A DNA stretch of 7,015 nucleotides from an uncultured Actinomycetes bacterium (GTDB lineage Bacteria; Actinomycetota; Actinomycetes; Nanopelagicales; Nanopelagicaceae): positions 1-7,015 of the forward strand of contig CAIMNT010000025.1 in assembly GCA_903842855.1 (NCBI GenBank). Reading direction: 5' to 3'. A model generated the notes under the pieces. That model did no database searches. It was given only the letters and a program-made list of their open reading frames with translations, and was not told the DNA's origin. Each line of letters opens with the position of its first letter. Position 1 is the stretch's first letter. The translations under genes and the position numbers were made by a program. Shown here in pieces: positions 1-5,669 of the stretch.

Positions 1-65
1 CGGCGGGAGCGACACATCTTCGTATCGGCAGTTCAATCCTCGGTTCTCGTGTACTTCCAGCCTAA
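1..65 (+). CDS. yggS: C-terminal end of YggS/YlmE-type PLP-binding protein (partial)
   Basis: The frame beginning at base 3 reads AGATHLRIGSSILGSR followed by VLPA and a TAA at 63-65. The G-A-T-H-L-R-I-G-S...G-x-R ending is the characteristic C-terminus of the YggS/YlmE/PROSC family, a fold-type III pyridoxal-phosphate protein involved in PLP homeostasis. Only about 20 codons are present, so nothing can be said about the PLP lysine. The position fits: in actinobacteria yggS normally lies immediately upstream of sepF in the ftsZ cluster, and here only 9 bases separate the two. The identification rests on this short motif plus synteny. Confidence 0.8.
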   Translation, partial: AGATHLRIGSSILGSRVLPA

Positions 66-74
66 AATTGACCC

Positions 75-572
75 ATGGCTAATGTATTCAAGAAGGCAGC
101 AAATTACCTCGGCTTAGTCGATGAAGAGGAAGAGCAACAGGAATTTACCCCTGTCGAGACTCCGCAGCGCAGCGTTCGCTCTGTCAACCAGAGCCCTCGC
201 CCTACTTTCAATCCGATTCCTGCGTCGGCCCGCAGCGTCGCAGCGAGTGCCCCTGCTCCAACCTTTGCCCCTGTACAGGAGGCGCTGCCAATCATGGACC
301 AGATCTTCACGATTCATCCCCGCTTTTACAACGAGGCCCGCACTGTCGGTGAACGTTATCGCGTCGGTCAGCCTGTGCTGATGAACCTCTCCGATATGGA
401 CGAGTCAGAGCGCAAGCGACTTGTTGATTTTGCATCGGGCTTGGTCTTCGGATTACATGGAAGCATCGAGCGCGTGACATCCAAGGTCTTTTTGCTTACT
501 CCAGCAAATGTTCGAGTTAGTACTGAGAACAAGACTGCGGCGGCGGAAGCCAGTTTCTTCAATCAGAGCTGA
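75..572 (+). CDS. sepF: Cell division protein SepF
   Basis: SepF (165 aa) anchors FtsZ filaments to the cytoplasmic membrane and is the main FtsZ tether in actinobacteria, which lack FtsA. Residues 1-15 (MANVFKKAANYLGLV) form the expected amphipathic membrane-binding helix. They are followed by an acidic patch (DEEEE) and a Pro/Ser/Ala-rich disordered linker to about residue 72. The folded SepF domain spans roughly 76-148, with the pattern F-x-I-H-P-R-F-Y-N-E-A, then V-L-M-N-L-S near 101-106 and the G-L-V-F-G-L-H-G-S segment near 122-130 that forms the dimer interface. Length is normal for the family. The ATG at 75 gives the exact family N-terminus. No clear Shine-Dalgarno lies in the 9-base gap after yggS, so translation is probably coupled to yggS or SD-independent. 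Confidence 0.95.
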   Translation: MANVFKKAANYLGLVDEEEEQQEFTPVETPQRSVRSVNQSPRPTFNPIPASARSVAASAPAPTFAPVQEALPIMDQIFTIHPRFYNEARTVGERYRVGQPVLMNLSDMDESERKRLVDFASGLVFGLHGSIERVTSKVFLLTPANVRVSTENKTAAAEASFFNQS

Positions 573-589
573 TTTCACTTGCCTACAGT

Positions 590-594
590 AGGAG
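590..594 (+). promoter_or_regulatory. Ribosome binding site of yggT, within a short palindrome
   Basis: AGGAG lies 7 bases upstream of the ATG at 602, an ideal spacing that fixes the yggT start. It overlaps the perfect odd palindrome CCTACAGTAGG at 582-592, which as RNA could form only a 4-bp hairpin (CCTA/TAGG, 3-base loop). Confidence 0.75.
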
Positions 595-601
595 TATTTA
601 A

Positions 602-889
602 ATGAGTGCCATTGGTTCGATTCTCGTCTTCGTTCTTAATTTATTTATTCTCTCCCTTTTTGCGAGGGTGGTTCTAGATTTAGTGCGAACCTTCTCTCCC
701 TCTTGGCGACCGCAGGGAATCATTCTTGCCATCGCCGAATTGGTCTATGCGATTACCGATCCAGTTACTCGCTTTGCGCGCAGATTTATCCCACCACTGC
801 GTCTGGGAGCAGTCGCACTTGATATCTCTTTCTTGCTGATCTTCTTCATCACCGAGATATTAATCTCGTTCGCTCACCGCATTCACTAA
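602..889 (+). CDS. yggT: YggT family small integral membrane protein
   Basis: YggT (95 aa) is a small two-helix membrane protein encoded next to sepF across many bacteria and in the chloroplast YLMG lineage. It is implicated in division-site or membrane organisation, but no enzymatic role is known. Two hydrophobic helices are seen, at about residues 4-28 and 72-92. Between them is the family signature region T-D-P-V-T-R-F-A-R-R-F-I-P-P at 52-65, preceded by W-R-P at 35-37. Length is typical. The start is supported by a good ribosome binding site 7 bases upstream. It sits 29 bases after sepF on the same strand, most likely in one transcript. In Streptomyces-type clusters the next gene would be divIVA. 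Here the next gene is ileS on the opposite strand, 11 bases past the stop. Confidence 0.9.
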   Translation: MSAIGSILVFVLNLFILSLFARVVLDLVRTFSPSWRPQGIILAIAELVYAITDPVTRFARRFIPPLRLGAVALDISFLLIFFITEILISFAHRIH

Positions 890-900
890 AAAGAGAGCGA

Positions 901-3900
901 TCACACCTTAGTAAGCGAGAGCGCAAGACCGATCTCGGTTTCAAAATTAGAGAGCGTTATATCCTGGGTGATTGAGAGCGCAAGAACTTCCTCGGCAATT
1001 TGTACTTCATAGTGTGCGATAGCTGCGCCTACCTCGGCCGAAGAGTTCCAACGCACATGAATGCGATCGCTGATGTCGAAGCCCGAATTCTTTCTTTGCT
1101 CTTGAATTGTGCGGATTACTTCACGCATGAGACCAGCTTGTAACAAGGCAGGTGTCAAAGTTAGATCTAGTGCGACGCTCTCACCTCCATGGCTGGCAAC
1201 CGACCAACCTTCTTTAGGGGTCTCGGTAATTACCAAATCGTCAGCTGTGAGTACTGCACTTTTCTCTCCAGGTGTAACCCCATAAGCAAGTGTGTAACTA
1301 CCGGCTCGACGAAGTTCCGTTACAAGTGGCGCGGCATCGCTTGCCGTGATCGCAGAAGCAATAGCCTGCACGTCGGCGCCATAGCGCGCACCTATGGAGC
1401 GGAAATTAGCCTTGATAGAGATGCTTACCAACCCTTCACTCTCATCAGAGAGTAGGTCGATGCGCAGGACATTGAGTTCATCTTGGATATGTTCGCGAAT
1501 CTCTTGATCCATCTGAGCCCATCCAGAAGCGGCCACAAGCGCTCGACCAAGTGGTTGGCGAATCTTCAACTTAGATTCCGCACGCGCAGCACGTCCTAGT
1601 TCTACCAATCGGCGAGAGAGCGCGACGGAGTTAGAAAGAGGAGTATCGATCGACGTTGCATTCGCGACAGGGAATGAGGAAAGATGCACAGATTGCGCTG
1701 CGCTTGGTTCCCCAACTCTGATAAGTGTCTGCCATACATGCTCCGTGATAAACGGGACCATCGGTGACATGAGTTGAGTAAGGGTCTTGAGACAGGTGAA
1801 GAGGGTCTGCAGGGCTTTTGCATCACCATCCCAGAAGCGACGTCGGGATCTGCGCACATACCAATTCGAGAGATCGTCGATAAATGTCGCTAGGAGGCGT
1901 CCAACTTCTTGGGAATCAAATGCAGCAAAAGCTTCATCTACCTTAGAGATGAGAGTGCTGAGTTCAGAGATGATCCATCGATCCATTGTTACCTGGGATG
2001 CAGGAGCGTCAATTGAAATCTCGAATTGCGCCGCGTGTGCATACAAGCTGAAGAATGAGACGGTATTCCAATAGGTCAGCAGAGTTTTTCTGACAACGTC
2101 AGAGAGCGCTTCGTGCCCAACGCGTCTAGCGCTCCACGGCGAACCCGCGGCGAGCATGTACCAACGCACAGCATCTGCTCCATGCTGATCCATAAGGGGG
2201 ATTGGTTGAAGAACGTTGCCTAAATGTTTACTCATCTTGCGACCATCTTTATCGAGAATATGTCCCAAGCAGAGGACCGTTTTATAAGAGGATTCATCAA
2301 AAACCAAAGTACCGATGGTCATTAATGTATAGAACCATCCTCGAGTTTGGTCGATCGCTTCTGCAATAAAATCTGCTGGGTATGCATCAGCCAGCGCTTG
2401 CTCTGAACCTTCTTTGTGAGGATAACCCCATTGCGCAAAAGGCATGGCCCCCGAGTCGTACCAACAGTCGATCACTTCGCTTACGCGGGTCATGGTCTGT
2501 GAACATTCAGGACAAGCAAAGGTTATGTCGTCGACAAAGGGACGATGCGGATCTGTAGCTGTTACATCCTTGCCGGCAAGTTCCGAAAGTTCGGCGAGTG
2601 AACCGACGCAATGGAGGTGATTTTCTGGGCAGCGCCAGAGTGGAAGCGGGGTGCCCCAATAGCGATTGCGGGATATCGCCCAATCGATGTTGTTCTCAAG
2701 CCAATCACCGAAGCGGCCCGTCTTGATAGTCTCGGGATGCCAGTCAGTCTTGGCATTTTGAGCGATCAATTGATCTTTAATGGCGGTAGTTCGGATGTAC
2801 CACGAAGGTTGTGCGTAATACATCAGCGGGGTGTGGCAGCGCCAACAGTGTGGGTAGGAGTGTTCAAATTGGAGTTGGCGGAAGAGAACGCCGCGAGATT
2901 TCAGTTCACGCACAAGAACCTTATCCGCCTCTTTAAAGAAGATTCCACCGACCAACGGAACTTCTGGCAGGAATGTTCCATCTGGAGCCATGGGATTTAC
3001 AACAGGAAGTCCGTAGCGTCGGCAGACCAATAAGTCATCGGCGCCGAATGCCGGAGATTGATGAACCAACCCAGTTCCATCTTCGACTGTTACGTAATCC
3101 GCTAACACGATGAAGTGCGAATCGGGAATTTCGATGAGATCTAACGGACGCTGGTAGGTGATGTGCTCGAGTTCAGTGCCAAGAAAAGTGGCCAGAACTC
3201 TTCTATCTTCACCAAGTATGTGTGCCAAATTCGAGGCGATTACTAATCGCTCGCTACCTTCGCCGCTAGGAATTTCACAGACTTGATATTCAACCTTGGG
3301 ATTGACTGCGATCGCCGTGTTAGAGACGAGAGTCCACGGAGTAGTCGTCCAGACGAGGAAGGAGGCACCTAATTCAGCGATTGCTCCAGAGGTTGCTGGA
3401 AAACGGATATAGACCGATGGATCTGTGACGGTCTCATAACCTTGTGCCAACTCATGATCTGATAATCCAGTGCCGCATCGCGGGCAGTATGGGGCAACGC
3501 GATGATCCTGAACTAGAAGACCTTTCTTCCAGATCTGTTGCAATGACCACCAGACGCTCTCAACATATTCGGGAGACATGGTCCAGTAAGCCTCATCGAA
3601 ATCAACCCAAAAACCCATGCGACGGGTCATGGAGGTGAATTCACCTACATGTCGTTGCACCGACTCGCGGCACTTTTCGTTGAAGGCGGCGATTCCATAT
3701 TTTTCAATATCGCCTTTGCCAGTGAATCCAAGCTCTTTCTCGACAGCGATCTCAACGGGAAGCCCATGACAATCCCAACCTGCCTTACGGATGACCTGCT
3801 TGCCCTTCATGGTCTGATAGCGCGGGAAGAGATCTTTAAAGACACGTGCCTCAATGTGATGGGTTCCAGGGGAGCCATTTGCAGTTGGTGGCCCTTCGTA

Positions 3901-4050
3901 AAAGGTCCAGCTCGGCGCTCCATCGCGGGCAGTGACGCTCTTGGCGAAGATATCCTGCTCTTCCCAGAAGGCGAGAATCTGGTGCTCGGTTGCTGGGAGG
4001 TCAATCTGGGCGGGCAGGCTCCTAAAAGTGTGAGACCCTGGCGACGCCAT
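901..4050 (-). CDS. ileS: Isoleucyl-tRNA synthetase, type 2 (IleRS2), with GTHH signature motif
   Basis: IleRS charges tRNA-Ile with isoleucine and hydrolyses mischarged valine. The ATG at 4050 (1049 aa) is chosen because GAGGG ends 6 bases upstream. An in-frame TTG at 4065 would add five residues with weaker support. Seen in order: a Rossmann catalytic core with G-P-P-T-A-N-G-S-P-G-T-H-H-I at 53-66, where the usual HxGH is replaced by GTHH (62-65); a Cys pair at 189/192; the CP1 editing domain with T-T-T-P-W near 235-239 and G-T-G-L-V-H...A-D-D around 325-339 (candidate editing Asp 338); a Cys pair at 402/405; another at 513/516; K-M-S-K-H at 605-609; a helical anticodon-binding domain about 685-840 with W-Y-V-R-R-S; and a long C-terminal extension with L-K-I-R-Q-P-L-G-R-A and G-L-M-R-E-V-I-R typical of eukaryote-like IleRS2. 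The gene is intact and convergent with yggT. Confidence 0.97.
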   Translation of the reverse strand: MASPGSHTFRSLPAQIDLPATEHQILAFWEEQDIFAKSVTARDGAPSWTFYEGPPTANGSPGTHHIEARVFKDLFPRYQTMKGKQVIRKAGWDCHGLPVEIAVEKELGFTGKGDIEKYGIAAFNEKCRESVQRHVGEFTSMTRRMGFWVDFDEAYWTMSPEYVESVWWSLQQIWKKGLLVQDHRVAPYCPRCGTGLSDHELAQGYETVTDPSVYIRFPATSGAIAELGASFLVWTTTPWTLVSNTAIAVNPKVEYQVCEIPSGEGSERLVIASNLAHILGEDRRVLATFLGTELEHITYQRPLDLIEIPDSHFIVLADYVTVEDGTGLVHQSPAFGADDLLVCRRYGLPVVNPMAPDGTFLPEVPLVGGIFFKEADKVLVRELKSRGVLFRQLQFEHSYPHCWRCHTPLMYYAQPSWYIRTTAIKDQLIAQNAKTDWHPETIKTGRFGDWLENNIDWAISRNRYWGTPLPLWRCPENHLHCVGSLAELSELAGKDVTATDPHRPFVDDITFACPECSQTMTRVSEVIDCWYDSGAMPFAQWGYPHKEGSEQALADAYPADFIAEAIDQTRGWFYTLMTIGTLVFDESSYKTVLCLGHILDKDGRKMSKHLGNVLQPIPLMDQHGADAVRWYMLAAGSPWSARRVGHEALSDVVRKTLLTYWNTVSFFSLYAHAAQFEISIDAPASQVTMDRWIISELSTLISKVDEAFAAFDSQEVGRLLATFIDDLSNWYVRRSRRRFWDGDAKALQTLFTCLKTLTQLMSPMVPFITEHVWQTLIRVGEPSAAQSVHLSSFPVANATSIDTPLSNSVALSRRLVELGRAARAESKLKIRQPLGRALVAASGWAQMDQEIREHIQDELNVLRIDLLSDESEGLVSISIKANFRSIGARYGADVQAIASAITASDAAPLVTELRRAGSYTLAYGVTPGEKSAVLTADDLVITETPKEGWSVASHGGESVALDLTLTPALLQAGLMREVIRTIQEQRKNSGFDISDRIHVRWNSSAEVGAAIAHYEVQIAEEVLALSITQDITLSNFETEIGLALSLTKV

Positions 4051-4056
4051 CTCGAA

Positions 4057-4061
4057 CCCTC
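4057..4061 (-). promoter_or_regulatory. Ribosome binding site selecting the ileS ATG at 4050
   Basis: On the minus strand GAGGG ends 6 bases before the ATG at 4050, inside the five extra codons of the alternative TTG start at 4065. This makes the ATG the better start. Confidence 0.65.
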
Positions 4062-4080
4062 GCAATCAACTCTTGGAACT

Positions 4081-4103
4081 GGGTAATCGTTGAAGATTTA
4101 CCC
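4081..4103 (-). repeat. Inverted repeat in the ileS leader (6-bp hairpin)
   Basis: GGGTAA at 4081-4086 and TTACCC at 4098-4103 are perfect inverted copies around an 11-base spacer, about 30 bases upstream of the ileS ATG. In the ileS transcript this would form a short hairpin. The ACCC on its downstream side could instead pair with the GGGT of the ribosome binding site. There is no U-tract on either strand, so it is not an intrinsic terminator. Function is unknown. Confidence 0.45.
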
Positions 4104-4106
4104 CTT

Positions 4107-4235
4107 AGTTCAGGTGAAAGCGTGAGTCTAGCGCGGCGAAGTTGGTAATTCCGCGCTCTTCGCTCTAGCCTTCTCGCTCGCGGGCAACTCACCTAGGTGG
4201 CCACTCCACCCCCGTGCTGGCGCAGAGCCTGAACT
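4107..4235. repeat. Nested inverted repeats, possible structured RNA or leader, in the divergent intergenic region
   Basis: The segment is closed by perfect 8-base inverted copies, AGTTCAGG at 4107-4114 and CCTGAACT at 4228-4235. Inside are GTGAGT/ACTCAC (4122-4127 with 4187-4192), CTAG/CTAG (4128-4131 with 4165-4168), AGCGCGG/CCGCGCT (4130-4136 with 4151-4157), the competing GCGAAG/CTTCGC (4136-4141 with 4158-4163), the 10-bp palindrome CACCTAGGTG (4190-4199) and GGTGG/CCACC (4196-4200 with 4206-4210). The 7-bp and 6-bp central hairpins are mutually exclusive. It could be a small RNA on either strand, the 5' leader of ileS, or a protein-binding region. I recognise no known RNA family. Confidence 0.5.
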
Positions 4236-4260
4236 TAAGATGTGTACTAATGATTGAGAA
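4232..4260 (-). promoter_or_regulatory. ileS: Candidate ileS promoter
   Basis: On the minus strand TTCTCA (4255-4260, 4 of 6 to TTGACA) is followed after 17 bases by TAAGTT (4232-4237, matching TAnnnT). A start near 4225 would put almost the whole palindromic region into a 5' leader of about 175 bases. The match is weak and unconfirmed. Confidence 0.25.
4236..4251 (+). promoter_or_regulatory. Candidate -10 elements for the DksA-like gene operon
   Basis: Two -10-like hexamers face right: TAAGAT at 4236-4241 and ACTAAT at 4246-4251, the latter preceded by TGT as in an extended -10. No clear -35 is seen. Either would give a very short or absent 5' leader before the GTG at 4261, consistent with the leaderless transcripts common in actinobacteria. 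They overlap the candidate leftward promoter. Confidence 0.25.
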
Positions 4261-5172
4261 GTGGCTATCGATATGACACCTACGTCAAAGAAGGCGCCCG
4301 CCAAGAAGGCCCCTGCCTCGGTCAAAACTGCCCCAACTAAGAGCGCCACTAAAAAAGTTACCCAGCAAAAGATCGCCGCTTCCAAGAGCACGGTTAAAAA
4401 GGCTCCACCTGCTAAAAAGCCAGTGGAGAACAAACTAGCGGCAAAGAAAGCAGTGAAAACCGTGCCAGCCAAGAAAGCTCCTGCAACACCTGTTAAGAAG
4501 GCAACCCCTGCAAAGAAGGTTGCTGCGCGCTCTCCTAATATCGTCAAGCCAACCTTGGCCAAGAAAGCGCCCGCCAAGAAGGTGCCGGCGAAACCATTTC
4601 CAGCAAAATTACAAAGTACTACAACAGGTGACTCGACAACAATCACTGTTACACCTCGCGAAGTAAATACTGGACCAGAGGTAGTTATTGAAGAACGTCG
4701 CCTGGTGATGACACCTCCACCACGTCCTGTGAAGAGCGGCAAGAGCAAGCACACTCTTAAACCCATTAAAGGCGCTCCAGCTCCACTTGTCGTTAACGAG
4801 AATGAAAATCCTTGGACTGCGGCAGAGTTAAAGGCGATGCGCTCAGAACTTGCAAAAGAATTGGTTCGATTGAGATCTGAACTCAGTGAAGCTGAGGGCG
4901 AGATGGAAGATTTGATCTCTGCTGCGGGAGTTGGAGCGGGAGATGATCAAGCCGATGCTGGCACGAAGACCTTTGAACGCGAACATGAGATGTCGCTCGT
5001 ATATAACGCGCGCGATATGGTCTTGCAGACAGAGCGCGCTATCGAGCGGATCGACAATAAAACATACGGTCGCTGCGAAGAGTGCGGAAACGCTATTGGT
5101 AAAGCCCGCTTACAAGTATTTCCTCGCGCAACTCTTTGCATGGTCTGCAAGCAGAAAGAGGAACGACGCTGA
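4261..5172 (+). CDS. DksA/TraR-type C4 zinc-finger protein with Lys/Ala/Pro-rich histone-like N-terminus
   Basis: The 303-aa protein has two parts. Residues about 10-115 are a basic, low-complexity tail of K-K-A-P-A-K-K-like repeats resembling eukaryotic histone H1 tails and probably binding DNA. After a linker, residues 183-303 form a DksA/TraR domain: a coiled-coil about 187-220, a tip with D-Q-A-D-A-G (229-234, close to the DxxDxA of DksA but ending in Gly), K-T-F-E-R-E-H-E, a second helix, and a C4 zinc finger with C272, C275, C293 and C296. DksA-family proteins insert the coiled-coil into the RNA polymerase secondary channel. Whether this one does is inference. Streptomyces has a comparable histone/DksA fusion at the same locus. 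The start is GTG 4261, as an in-frame TGA lies at 4255. ATG 4273 is an alternative. No convincing ribosome site is seen, so the mRNA may be leaderless. It heads the rightward run. Confidence 0.92.
   Translation: MAIDMTPTSKKAPAKKAPASVKTAPTKSATKKVTQQKIAASKSTVKKAPPAKKPVENKLAAKKAVKTVPAKKAPATPVKKATPAKKVAARSPNIVKPTLAKKAPAKKVPAKPFPAKLQSTTTGDSTTITVTPREVNTGPEVVIEERRLVMTPPPRPVKSGKSKHTLKPIKGAPAPLVVNENENPWTAAELKAMRSELAKELVRLRSELSEAEGEMEDLISAAGVGAGDDQADAGTKTFEREHEMSLVYNARDMVLQTERAIERIDNKTYGRCEECGNAIGKARLQVFPRATLCMVCKQKEERR
4288..4605 (+). repeat. Low-complexity Lys/Ala/Pro repeat region within the DksA-like gene
   Basis: Irregular repetition of codons for K-K-A-P and A-K-K units, for example KKAPAKKAPA at residues 10-19 and again near 101-107. 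Copies differ at synonymous positions, so the DNA repeat is imperfect. The opposite strand of this region forms a long spurious reading frame. Confidence 0.75.
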
Positions 5173-5669
5173 TTAATTCAGCACCTCATCGCAGTGCAGT
5201 TAAAGCTCTCGTTATCGTTGCCGTTTTAGTTATTGCCCTTGATAGTGCTACTAAGTCATGGGCGCTGCGCTCGCTCTCCAGTAGCCCCAGGAAGATAATC
5301 GGTTCTTTTCTAGAGTTTCAATTGACTTCAAATACTGGAGCAGCCTTTAGCCTGGCCCAGAGCGCAACGATTTTTCTATCACTACTCTCCTTTCTAGCCG
5401 TATTTGCGATCGCCATCTTTGCTGGGTCCATCACCTCAAAGGCATGGGGGATTGCACTTGGTTTTCTCTTGGGAGGAATATGCGGCAATCTGTATGACAG
5501 AACTTTCCGTCCTCCCTACCTTCTACACGGGGCAGTGGTGGATTGGCTCCGCCTGCCGCATTGGCCCATATTTAATCTGGCCGATACCTCTATTGTTATC
5601 TCTGCGATAACAATTGCGATTCTGCTTGCTAACGATGTGAAACCGAGGTCCCGTCATGACGTTCCCTGA
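5136..5669 (+). CDS. lspA: Signal peptidase II (lipoprotein signal peptidase)
   Basis: LspA is a membrane aspartyl protease that removes signal peptides from diacylglyceryl-modified prolipoproteins. Numbered from ATG 5136 (177 aa), the family blocks are present: D36 in the first membrane helix (L-D-S-A-T-K), N-T-G-A-A-F-S at 66-72, G-N-L-Y-D-R at 117-122, V-V-D-W at 134-137 and F-N-L-A-D-T-S at 146-152. D136 and D150 correspond to the catalytic aspartate pair. Four membrane helices are apparent, at about 24-42, 74-96, 103-118 and 147-166. The start is uncertain. ATG 5136 is the only ATG/GTG/TTG before the first helix, but it overlaps the upstream gene by 37 bases and lacks a ribosome site. 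A CTG at 5169, well placed after AGAGGA, would give a 166-aa protein closer to the usual length. It overlaps rluD at its 3' end. Confidence 0.94.
   Translation: MHGLQAERGTTLINSAPHRSAVKALVIVAVLVIALDSATKSWALRSLSSSPRKIIGSFLEFQLTSNTGAAFSLAQSATIFLSLLSFLAVFAIAIFAGSITSKAWGIALGFLLGGICGNLYDRTFRPPYLLHGAVVDWLRLPHWPIFNLADTSIVISAITIAILLANDVKPRSRHDVP
5157..5162 (+). promoter_or_regulatory. lspA: Probable ribosome binding site of lspA
   Basis: AGAGGA within the last codons of the DksA-like gene is the only good Shine-Dalgarno near the lspA N-terminus. It lies 6 bases before an in-frame CTG (5169), which overlaps the upstream TGA stop, and 9 bases before an ATT (5172). It does not serve the ATG at 5136. Confidence 0.5.
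5645..5648 (+). promoter_or_regulatory. rluD: Ribosome binding site of rluD inside lspA
   Basis: GAGG lies 7 bases upstream of the ATG at 5656, within the last codons of lspA. It supports this rluD start and translational coupling. Confidence 0.65.

Noticed and set aside
2611..3033. 140-aa plus-strand open frame inside ileS, and similar frames at 3649-4086 and 1189-1455
   Set aside because: All lie antisense to the highly conserved ileS coding sequence and show no recognisable domain. They are shadows of the real gene.
4051..4065. TTG at 4065 as ileS start
   Set aside because: It adds only five non-conserved residues, and the best ribosome binding site (GAGGG) lies between it and the ATG at 4050.
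4122..4195. tRNA-like shape: GTGAGT/ACTCAC as acceptor stem with an AGTTGGTA D-loop-like segment
   Set aside because: There is no TTCRA T-loop, the presumed D-arm is too long, no proper anticodon arm forms, and there is no suitable 3' end.
4107..4235. SRP RNA, RNase P RNA, tmRNA or an integron attC site
   Set aside because: The SRP GGAAGCAGCC-type loop, the RNase P GAGGAAAGTCC core and the tmRNA ends are all absent. The outer arms have the wrong polarity for attC (GTT...AAC instead of AAC...GTT).
4051..4260. T-box riboswitch upstream of ileS (expected for actinobacterial ileS)
   Set aside because: The nearest match, GGGGGTGGAGTGG on the minus strand at about 4201-4213, lacks the TGGNACC core, would not pair with a tRNA-Ile ACCA end, and lies too far from the start codon.
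4128..4766. 212-aa minus-strand open frame rich in F-L-A-G-A-F-L hydrophobic repeats, resembling a membrane protein
   Set aside because: It is the antisense of the Lys/Ala/Pro codon repeats of the DksA-like gene. AAG and GCC codons read backwards give Leu/Phe/Gly/Ala. It also runs into the palindromic intergenic region and has no family resemblance.
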